64,000 nt of DNA from Leptothrix cholodnii SP-6 (GTDB lineage Bacteria > Pseudomonadota > Gammaproteobacteria > Burkholderiales > Burkholderiaceae_C). This document shows positions 58,207-64,000 of this stretch, piece by piece. The DNA lies in assembly GCF_000019785.1 (NCBI RefSeq), contig NC_010524.1, forward strand, positions 372,001 to 436,000. Direction: 5' to 3'. The position numbers were made by a program, and so were the translations under genes. The first letter of the stretch is position 1, and each line of letters starts with the position of its first letter. A model generated the notes under the pieces. It worked only from the letters and a program-made list of their open reading frames with translations, made no database searches and was not told the DNA's origin.

Positions 58207-60579
58207 ATGAACGGGCCCTGTTTGCTGCCGAATCCCTGCGCCACGCGTCCCGTCCTTCACCGGCTCGCTGCGGTGCTGCTCGTGCTCGGGTTGTGCGGCC
58301 CGGCGCGGGCGGAGCCGGCGCCCACCGAGCCGGCCCCGACCGCGCCATCGCCGCGCCTGAAGACCTGCGGCACGGCGCAGCAGCCGCGGCCCTGCGTCGG
58401 CCTGGTGCTGTCGGGCGGCGGCGCACGCGGCCTGGCGCATGTGGGCGTGCTGAAGGTGCTCGAGCGCGAGCGCATCCCGGTCGACCTGATCGCCGGCACC
58501 TCGATGGGCGCCATCATCGGCGGCCTGTTCGCCAGCGGCATGGGCGCGGCCGAACTCGAGCGCGAGCTGCTCGCGCTCGACTGGGAGGCGCTGTTCGCCA
58601 GCCGGGTGCCGCGCGAGACGCTCAGCCAGCGCCGCAAGGAAGAAGACTTCGAGATCTCGCCCGCGGTCGAGATCGGCCTGGCGCGCGACGGCAGCCCGAT
58701 GCTGCCGCTGGGCTCGGTGTCGAGCCGCGGCCTCGAGCTGCTGCTGCGCCGCTACACGCTGCCGGTGCGCACGGCGCCGCATTTCGACGCCCTGCCGATC
58801 CCGTTCCGCGCTGTCGCCACCGACATGGAGAGCGGCGCGCCGGTGGTGTTCGAGCGCGGCGACCTGGCGCAGGCGCTGCGCGCGAGCATGTCGGTGCCGG
58901 CGGTGTTCCCGCCCACCGACGTCGACGCCCGCGTGCTCGGCGACGGCGGCCTGGTCGACAACCTGCCGGTCGACGTGGTGCGGGCGCTGGGCGCGCAGGT
59001 GGTGATCGCCGTCAACATCGGCACCCCGCTGGCCGCGCGCGACACGCTGGGCACGGTGCTCGGCCTGACGGCGCAGATGATCAACATCCTGACCGAGCAG
59101 AACGTGCAGCGCTCGATCGCCGGGCTCGATGCCGAGCGCGACCTGCTGATCGCACCCGAACTCGGCAAGATCACGGCCGCCGACTTCGGCCGCGTGCGCG
59201 AGCTGATCACGCTCGGCGAAAGCGGCGCCCAGGCGCTGCAGCCGCGGCTGCAGGCGCTGGCGCTGCCCGCGCCCGAATGGGCGGCACACCAGGCCGCGCG
59301 CCGGCGCGAGTGGCCGCAGACGGCGCCGATCACCAGCGTGCGTTTCGAGGGCGCCGACATCACCTCGCCGCAGCGCCTGGCCGGCGCGCTGGCCAGCCAG
59401 CCCGGCCAGCCGTTCGACATCGACCGCGCCGAAGCCGACACCCGCGCGCTGGCGGCCTCGGGCGACTACCTGCACGCCGACTACGGGCTCGAGGACCTGC
59501 CGGCCGGCACCGGGCTGGTGTTCCGGCTCGAAGAGAAACCGTGGGGCCCGCACTACTTCCGGCTCGGTCTCGACGTGGCGAGCGACTTTGTCGGCCGCGG
59601 CGAGTTCAACCTCAAGCTCAGCCACAACCGCCACTGGCTCAACGAGGCCGGCGGCGAGTGGCGCAACCGGCTGCAGATCGGCTCGGTGCCGCGCTGGCAC
59701 ACCGAGTGGTATCAGCCGGCGGGCCTGCTGCTGGCCGATGGCGGCGACACCTTCGTCTCGGTGCACAGCGATGTCGAGCGGCGCCGCATCAACGTCTACG
59801 CGCCGCTGGCGCCGAGCGCCGACGCCGCCGGTGCGCCGCTGCTCGGCCGCTTTGCGCGCGCGCACTGGCGCGCCGGCATCGACCTCGGCCGCCCGCTCGG
59901 CTCGTGGGGCGAGTGGCGGCTGGGCGTGGTGCGCCAGGCCCAGCATTTTTCGCCCGAGATCGTGGCCGGCGGCAGCAGCGTGTCGGCGCTCGAGTCGAGC
60001 CGGGCGCAGGAGTGGGCGCTGCGCGGCGCGCTGCTGCTCGACCAGCTCGACCACGTCAGCTTTCCGCGCCGCGGCTGGCGCGTGCGGCTGGTCGGCGAGG
60101 TCGGCCGGCGCTGGGTGGCGGAGTCGGTGCTGGCCGGCGGCACCGAGTCCTTCCATCGCCTGGAGGCCGACGCCAACACCGTCACCAGCGCGGGCCCGCA
60201 CACGCTCGACGCCAGCCTGCGCCTGCGCCATGCGCACCAGGGCCTGATCCAGGGCCTGGGCTACTACACGCTGGGCGGTTTCCACAACCTGTCGGGCTAC
60301 CAGGCCGAGCAGCTGTCGGGCAACGAGGTGCTGCTGGGCCGGCTGACCTACACCGTGCGGCTGAACCAGCGGCCGGTCCTGACCCGCGGCTTCTTTGCCG
60401 GTGCCTCGCTCGAGGCCGGCAACGCCTGGGCGCGCAGCAGCGAGGTCGATCTGGGCCGCCTGCGCGGTGGCGGCAGCGTGTTCCTGGGCGCCGACACCGG
60501 CCTCGGGCCGCTCTATTTCGGCCTGACCTGGGCGCCGCGCGGCAGCGCCGGGCTGTACCTGCAGCTCGGCCGTCCGTGA
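58207..60579 (+). CDS. Patatin-like phospholipase with Omp85-type barrel (PlpD-like, type Vd secretion)
   Basis: A 790-residue outer-membrane protein. A signal peptide (about 15-37, VLLVLGLCGPARA) is followed by a patatin domain (about 60-310). The domain carries the oxyanion loop SGGGARGLAHVG, nucleophile Ser99 in GTSMGA and Asp246 in DGGLVDN, a complete catalytic dyad. A POTRA-like domain (about 365-440, ITSVRFEGADI) and a C-terminal beta-barrel (about 460-790) of the surface antigen/BamA superfamily end in an aromatic-poor LGRP. This matches Pseudomonas PlpD, in which the barrel exports its own lipase. It probably acts on phospholipids at the cell surface. ATG 58207 was chosen for the signal peptide. 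Confidence 0.92.
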   Translation: MNGPCLLPNPCATRPVLHRLAAVLLVLGLCGPARAEPAPTEPAPTAPSPRLKTCGTAQQPRPCVGLVLSGGGARGLAHVGVLKVLERERIPVDLIAGTSMGAIIGGLFASGMGAAELERELLALDWEALFASRVPRETLSQRRKEEDFEISPAVEIGLARDGSPMLPLGSVSSRGLELLLRRYTLPVRTAPHFDALPIPFRAVATDMESGAPVVFERGDLAQALRASMSVPAVFPPTDVDARVLGDGGLVDNLPVDVVRALGAQVVIAVNIGTPLAARDTLGTVLGLTAQMINILTEQNVQRSIAGLDAERDLLIAPELGKITAADFGRVRELITLGESGAQALQPRLQALALPAPEWAAHQAARRREWPQTAPITSVRFEGADITSPQRLAGALASQPGQPFDIDRAEADTRALAASGDYLHADYGLEDLPAGTGLVFRLEEKPWGPHYFRLGLDVASDFVGRGEFNLKLSHNRHWLNEAGGEWRNRLQIGSVPRWHTEWYQPAGLLLADGGDTFVSVHSDVERRRINVYAPLAPSADAAGAPLLGRFARAHWRAGIDLGRPLGSWGEWRLGVVRQAQHFSPEIVAGGSSVSALESSRAQEWALRGALLLDQLDHVSFPRRGWRVRLVGEVGRRWVAESVLAGGTESFHRLEADANTVTSAGPHTLDASLRLRHAHQGLIQGLGYYTLGGFHNLSGYQAEQLSGNEVLLGRLTYTVRLNQRPVLTRGFFAGASLEAGNAWARSSEVDLGRLRGGGSVFLGADTGLGPLYFGLTWAPRGSAGLYLQLGRP

Positions 60580-60595
60580 GCGGCATGCGCCGACG

Positions 60596-61666
60596 TCAGC
60601 GCAAGGAGCTTTGCCGCACCACCAGCTCGACCGGCAGCGTGCGCGGGGGCGTCGGCTGGCCGGCGACACCGTCGAACAGCGCCTGCACGATCTCGATGCC
60701 GGCGGCGGCGATCGGCTGGCGCACGGTGGTCAGCGGCGGGTCGGCGTGGCTGGCCCACTCGATGTCGTCGTAGCCGACCACCAGCACCTGCTGCGGCACC
60801 GCGCGCCCGTACAGCCGCAGCAGTTGCATGCTGCTGATGGCGAGCACGTCGCTGCAGGCGAAGATGGCGTCGAACGCGATGCCGCTCTCGATCAGGCGGG
60901 TGAGCGCGGCGCGCGCCTGGCCGGTCTCGAACGGCACGTTCAGCTGCAGCGCCGGGTCGGGTGCGATGCCGGCCTCGGCCAGCGCCTGGTGGTAGCCGGC
61001 CAGCCGCTGCGCGACCTCGGGCAGGGACGGGTCGCCCATGAAGACGATGCGCCGGCCGCCGCGTTCGATCAGGTGGCGGGTGGCCAGCTGGCCGCCGGCG
61101 AGGTTGTCGCCGCCGACGCTGCAATAGACCTGCTGCGGCAGCTGCGCGCCCCACACCACCAGCGGCGCACCGCGCTGCGCCAGCGCGTTGAGCTGGGCGT
61201 GGTGGCGCCACTGGCCGATCAGCACGGTGCCGATCACCGCGCCCGATTCGTACAGCTGGCTGGCGGCGGCCAGGTAGCCGGAGTCGACCCGCGACAGCAG
61301 CAGGTCGAAGCCGCGGTCGGTCAGCGCATCGGCCAGGCTGCCGAGCATGGCCAGGAAAAACGGATCGGTGATGTGCTGACGGCTCTGCTCGTCGTACGGG
61401 ATCACCACCGCGACGGTGCGGTTCTGCTTGGTGCGCAGGTTCTTGGCGCCGATGTTGACGGTGTAGTTCAGCGAGCGGGCCAGTTCGCCGATGCGCTGGC
61501 GCGTCGCCAGGCTGACCTCGGGGCTGCCGTTGAGCGCGCGCGAGACGGTGGCCACCGAAACCCCCGCCAGCCGCGCCAGGTCGGCCATCTGCGGGCGGAC
61601 ACGTTCGCCGGTGTCGGCCGGTGATGCGGCTGGCGGCGTGGTGGGGGCGGATCGGCGGGTCGGCAT
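60596..61666 (-). CDS. LacI/GntR-type (GalR-LacI) transcriptional regulator
   Basis: A 356-residue repressor. The helix-turn-helix is MADLARLAGVSVATVSRALNGSPEVS (about 27-52; hinge helix follows near 70 in IGAKNLRTKQ), and the periplasmic-binding-protein-like sensor covers about 85-350 (VAVVIPYDEQS, GDNLAGGQLATRHLI, VVGYDDIEWASHADPPLTTV). GntR (gluconate)-type regulators share the last motif. An N-terminal extension of about 25 Pro/Thr-rich residues precedes the DNA-binding domain. No sugar transport or catabolic genes are next to it, so the regulon is not evident. It lies 23 bp downstream of yihA on the same strand. Confidence 0.92.
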   Translation of the reverse strand: MPTRRSAPTTPPAASPADTGERVRPQMADLARLAGVSVATVSRALNGSPEVSLATRQRIGELARSLNYTVNIGAKNLRTKQNRTVAVVIPYDEQSRQHITDPFFLAMLGSLADALTDRGFDLLLSRVDSGYLAAASQLYESGAVIGTVLIGQWRHHAQLNALAQRGAPLVVWGAQLPQQVYCSVGGDNLAGGQLATRHLIERGGRRIVFMGDPSLPEVAQRLAGYHQALAEAGIAPDPALQLNVPFETGQARAALTRLIESGIAFDAIFACSDVLAISSMQLLRLYGRAVPQQVLVVGYDDIEWASHADPPLTTVRQPIAAAGIEIVQALFDGVAGQPTPPRTLPVELVVRQSSLR

Positions 61667-61689
61667 CGAGCGGCGCTGCGGCGGGTCGG

Positions 61690-62487
61690 TCAGGCGGCGG
61701 GTTCGGCCGGGTCGGCCGGGATGACGACGTCATCCGGCGTCTCGAAGCGTTCGGCCCGCAGGGCTGCGCTCGCGGCCAGCAGGCCGCCCTCGATCGGCGC
61801 GGCCGACGCGTCGCGCCAGTCGTGCAGGGTCTGCGCCACGTCCTCGACACCCTGGCGCTTGAGCGCGGAGAACAGCGTCACCGACAGATCCGACTGGTCG
61901 GTCGACAGGTCGGCCAGGAAATCCTGCGCCGAACGCAGCGCCGCGCTGGCCTCCTTGCGGTTGAGCTTGTCGGCCTTGGTCAGCAGCACCAGCAGCTTGA
62001 CCTCGCCGGTCACCACGCGCGGGCCGACGAATTCGAGCAGCTGGCGGTCGAGCGCGGTGAAGCCGTGGCGCGAGTCGATCATCTGCACCACGCCCGCGAG
62101 GTTGCGGCGCATCTTCAGGTAGTCGGCCATCACGGCCTGCCAGCGCAGCTTGGCGGCACGCTCGACCGCCGCGTAGCCGTAGCCGGGCAGGTCGGCCCAG
62201 AGCGCGCTGGGCGCGTCCTTGGGGCCGAGCTCGAACAGGTTGATGTGCTGGGTGCGGCCCGGCTTCTTGGACGCGAAGGCGAGCTGGCGTTGCTGTGCCA
62301 GCGTGTTGATCGCGGTCGACTTGCCGGCGTTGGAGCGGCCGACGAAGGCGATCTCGGGCAGATCGTGCGCCGGCAGCTGGTCGAGGCGGCTCGCCGTGGT
62401 CAGGAAACGCGCCGTGTGAGCCCAGGAAAGGGCGGCGCGCGTGGCGTCCGCGCCACCTTGGGTGGGAGCTGGGTTGGGGGTCATCAT
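61690..62487 (-). CDS. yihA: Ribosome biogenesis GTP-binding protein YihA/YsxC (EngB)
   Basis: An essential small GTPase needed for large ribosomal subunit assembly. The 265-residue product has the G1 motif FVGRSNAGKST, G3 DLPGYGYA (the YGYA being diagnostic of YihA), G4 LTKADKLN and G5 FSALKRQG. A 35-residue C-terminal extension follows the core. Two ATGs in tandem (62487 and 62484) are possible starts; the first is used. It diverges from cytochrome c4 across only 50 bp, and lacI follows on the same strand. Confidence 0.95.
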   Translation of the reverse strand: MMTPNPAPTQGGADATRAALSWAHTARFLTTASRLDQLPAHDLPEIAFVGRSNAGKSTAINTLAQQRQLAFASKKPGRTQHINLFELGPKDAPSALWADLPGYGYAAVERAAKLRWQAVMADYLKMRRNLAGVVQMIDSRHGFTALDRQLLEFVGPRVVTGEVKLLVLLTKADKLNRKEASAALRSAQDFLADLSTDQSDLSVTLFSALKRQGVEDVAQTLHDWRDASAAPIEGGLLAASAALRAERFETPDDVVIPADPAEPAA

Positions 62488-62502
62488 CCGGCATTGTAAA
62501 AT
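62474..62502 (+). promoter_or_regulatory. Probable promoter of the cytochrome c4 gene
   Basis: TTGGGG (62474-62479) and TAAAAT (62497-62502) are spaced by 17 bp, and a start near 62509 would give a leader of about 29 bases. The -35 element overlaps the first codons of yihA on the other strand, so the two genes share this narrow control region. Confidence 0.5.
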
Positions 62503-62537
62503 CCTTCGGTTTAACGTCCACCCAGCCCCGCCCACCC

Positions 62538-63167
62538 ATGAAATCGCCTGCCCAGAAGCTCCTTGCCCTGCTCGCTGCTGTCACGCTGGCCACCCCGCTG
62601 TGGGCGGCCGATGCGGCACCCGCCGCCAAGGTGGATCCCGCCAAGGGAGAAGCCCTCTCGGCCCAGGTGTGCGGCGCCTGCCACACCGCCGACGGTTCGC
62701 GCGGCACGCCCGCCAACCCGATCCTGCAGGGCCAGCACCCTGAATACCTGGTCAAGCAGCTGTCCGAATTCAAGGCCGGCAAGCGCGACAGTGCCGTCAT
62801 GAAGGGCTTCGCCTCGATGCTGAGCGACGCCGACATGAAGAACGTCGCCGCCTTCTACGCCGGCAAGCAGGCCAAGCCGGGCGCTGCCAAGGACAAGGAC
62901 CTGGTCGTGCTGGGTGAAAAGATCTACCGCGGGGGCATTGCCGATCGCAGCATCCCGGCCTGCTCGGGCTGCCACAGCCCGACCGGCGCCGGCATCCCCG
63001 CGCAGTACCCGCGCCTGGCCGGCCAGCACAGCGACTACACCGAGCTGCAGCTCAAGGGCTTCCGCGACGGCGTGCGCAAGAACAACCTGCAGATGACCGG
63101 CGTGGCCGCCAAGCTCAACGATCGCGAGATCAAGGCCGTGTCCGACTACATCGCCGGCCTGCACTGA
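62538..63167 (+). CDS. Dihaem cytochrome c4
   Basis: A 209-residue periplasmic dihaem cytochrome. A signal peptide (about 1-24, cut after WAA) precedes two homologous c-type domains with haem motifs CGACH (Cys45, Cys48, His49) and CSGCH (Cys142, Cys145, His146). Met ligands lie further on in each domain (MKGFASM; LQMTGVA). Cytochrome c4 passes electrons to cytochrome cbb3 or other oxidases. It is upstream of a strong terminator and diverges from yihA. Confidence 0.94.
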   Translation: MKSPAQKLLALLAAVTLATPLWAADAAPAAKVDPAKGEALSAQVCGACHTADGSRGTPANPILQGQHPEYLVKQLSEFKAGKRDSAVMKGFASMLSDADMKNVAAFYAGKQAKPGAAKDKDLVVLGEKIYRGGIADRSIPACSGCHSPTGAGIPAQYPRLAGQHSDYTELQLKGFRDGVRKNNLQMTGVAAKLNDREIKAVSDYIAGLH

Positions 63168-63195
63168 TCCGCACGTCTGCCTGAACTGCCCCGAA

Positions 63196-63220
63196 AGGCC
63201 GGTCACTGACCGGCCTTTTT
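63196..63220 (+). terminator. Intrinsic terminator after cytochrome c4
   Basis: AGGCCGGTCA and TGACCGGCCT form a perfect 10-bp stem with a very short centre, followed by further T residues. It lies about 30 bp after the cytochrome stop. Confidence 0.88.
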
Positions 63221-63282
63221 GCTGGTGCGCCCGTTTCAGTGCCGGCTCACGGCGCCGATATGCAGGACGAGAGGAAACCACC

Positions 63283-63672
63283 ATGCCCCACGTTCTGCGC
63301 AGCCCCGACGGCCAGGTCGACAGCATCCACCGCCACGCCGTGCCCGGCAGCGAATTCCTGGGCGACGACGCGCCCGAGCTGCGCCAGCTGCTGGGCGACA
63401 GTGCCGGCGGCTCGGCCGACGCTGCGTTCGCCAGCCTCGATGCCGGGCTGATCCGGGTGCTCGAGGACCTGGTCGACGTGCTGGTGGCGCGCAACATCAT
63501 CCGCATCACCGATCTGCCCGGCGAGGCGCAGCACAAGCTGTTCGCGCGCAAGAACTTCCGCGACCGGTTCCAGCGCAATTCCCTCGATCTGGGCGTGGCC
63601 GACCAGGGCATGGCCGGACTGCTGAGCTTTCCCGGCACGCCCGCCCGGCACACGGATTTCGATGCACTGTAA
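63283..63672 (+). CDS. Conserved-looking hypothetical protein
   Basis: A 129-residue soluble acidic protein with no signal peptide. It has HVLRSPDGQVDSIHRHAVPG at the start, a helical middle (LIRVLEDLVDVLVARNIIRITDLP), KLFARKNFRDRF and an end rich in Gly/Pro. GAGGAAACCACC precedes the ATG, and coding bias matches its neighbours, so the gene looks real. I think similar proteins occur in other Burkholderiales, where they are sometimes called tryptophan synthase beta-like, but nothing in the sequence supports such activity. It lies between the cytochrome c4 terminator and msrP. Confidence 0.72.
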   Translation: MPHVLRSPDGQVDSIHRHAVPGSEFLGDDAPELRQLLGDSAGGSADAAFASLDAGLIRVLEDLVDVLVARNIIRITDLPGEAQHKLFARKNFRDRFQRNSLDLGVADQGMAGLLSFPGTPARHTDFDAL

Positions 63673-63762
63673 GAATCGGCGCTGCTGCCGCGACTGAGCG
63701 GGCAGACACCGTTTCGCGTCGGCCACCCAGCCCGGGTGGTGCGCGGGACGCGAGGAGCACGC

Positions 63763-64000
63763 ATGTCGACACGCCGCCACAGCCACCCCGACGCCGGATT
63801 CATCCACCCGATCGCCAGCGAGATCACGCCCAGCGGCGTCTATGCGTCGCGCCGCGACCTGCTGCGCCTGGGCGGCCTCGGCGCGTTGGCCGGCCTCGGT
63901 CTGGGCCATGAAGCCTGGGCGCAGGCCGGTGCCGTGGCGCGGCCGGGCAAGCTCGCCGCGCTGGCGTCGGCTCGCAGCAGCGTGGCCGGTGCGCAGGTGA
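63763..64000 (+). CDS. msrP: Molybdopterin-dependent methionine sulfoxide reductase MsrP (partial, 3' end outside window)
   Basis: The first 79 residues are present and the frame is open to the window edge. They contain a Tat signal, SRRDLLRLGGLGALAGLG (about 29-46), with an Ala-rich end typical of cleavage near AWAQA. The preceding segment EITPSGVYASRRDLL matches the family start (E. coli MsrP/YedY: ITPE.V...RR.FL). MsrP is a periplasmic molybdenum enzyme that repairs oxidised methionine with electrons from the membrane haem protein MsrQ, whose gene should follow outside the window. GAGGAGCACGC precedes the ATG. Confidence 0.85.
   Translation, partial: MSTRRHSHPDAGFIHPIASEITPSGVYASRRDLLRLGGLGALAGLGLGHEAWAQAGAVARPGKLAALASARSSVAGAQV

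Noticed and set aside
58108-60669. Minus-strand frame continuing from the FAD reductase through the patatin gene, giving an apparent 1279-residue fusion
   Set aside because: Only the part up to 58107 has a flavoprotein fold and a normal start. The rest is antisense to the patatin-barrel gene and has shadow-type composition.

Overview
The window is about 64 kb of very GC-rich, gene-dense bacterial chromosome. Gene content and order point to a betaproteobacterium of the order Burkholderiales. Supporting signs are a DUF1631 protein, a histone H1-like KKAA-repeat protein ending in PTGDKP, a PP0621-type peptide, a LysM gene next to dprA with smg behind them, divergent def-fmt, and a pgk-maeB-pyk-fba-purC-purE-purK-sua5 series. 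A Leptothrix/Sphaerotilus/Rubrivivax-like host is my best guess, but that is inference. No phage, insertion sequence, CRISPR array, tRNA or rRNA gene was seen.

Layout. 1-2213: two tandem secreted S8 (subtilase) peptidases with C-terminal PPC domains, the first cut by the window edge. 2197-4251 (-): an EAL phosphodiesterase with a degenerate GGDEF domain. 4408-7788: yajC-secD-secF. 7848-10400: DUF1631 protein. 10434-13291 (-): LysM protein-dprA-smg. 13464-14944: def-fmt. 15029-16748: small lipoprotein and azlCD-type exporter. 16819-24689: central carbon genes pgk, maeB, pyk and fbaA, interrupted between pgk and maeB by an accessory pocket (NYN-domain RNase-like gene, then MntA/HepT toxin-antitoxin pair). 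24807-30640: purC, a TPR protein, cnoX (-), purE-purK and sua5/tsaC. 30690-33214: lipoprotein with a damaged GDSL motif and dacB (-). 33334-35465: tsaB-rimI-family 4 uracil-DNA glycosylase. 35485-37591 (-): hemB-corA. 37592-37946: intergenic stretch carrying a candidate small RNA with its own promoter and terminator. 37947-40268 (-): DUF2726-like membrane-anchored protein and ffh. 40382-45754: CcsA-like cytochrome assembly protein, PP0621 peptide, pilS-pilR and ampD. 45794-50304: NrdR boxes, a folded leader, nrdA and nrdB. 50508-51552: H1-like protein and DUF167 protein. 51587-52935 (-): PfkB kinase and a coiled-coil membrane protein. 52936-53521: a stretch with a probable 38-residue ORF and a minus-strand terminator. 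53522-58107 (-): FAD reductase, class II glutamine amidotransferase and a GGDEF-EAL protein. 58207-60579: patatin fused to an outer-membrane barrel. 60596-62487 (-): yihA-lacI. 62538-64000: cytochrome c4, a small protein and the start of msrP.

How the genes work together. Most of the window is housekeeping. Protein export and envelope are served by YajC-SecDF, Ffh, PBP4, AmpD and the LysM protein. Translation and tRNA modification are served by Def, Fmt, TsaB, TsaC and RimI. Lower glycolysis, C4 carbon metabolism, purine synthesis, haem synthesis and dNTP supply are also covered. Two cyclic-di-GMP proteins, PilSR and the secreted proteases suggest a surface-associated way of life.

The least ordinary parts are the NYN/MntA/HepT pocket (18085-19371), the candidate sRNA (37731-37843), the structured nrdA leader, the hairpin cluster with a tiny ORF (53109-53376), and a paired-cysteine insertion in SecF. 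I found no convincing wholly new multi-gene system; the NYN/MntA/HepT pocket is the best candidate.
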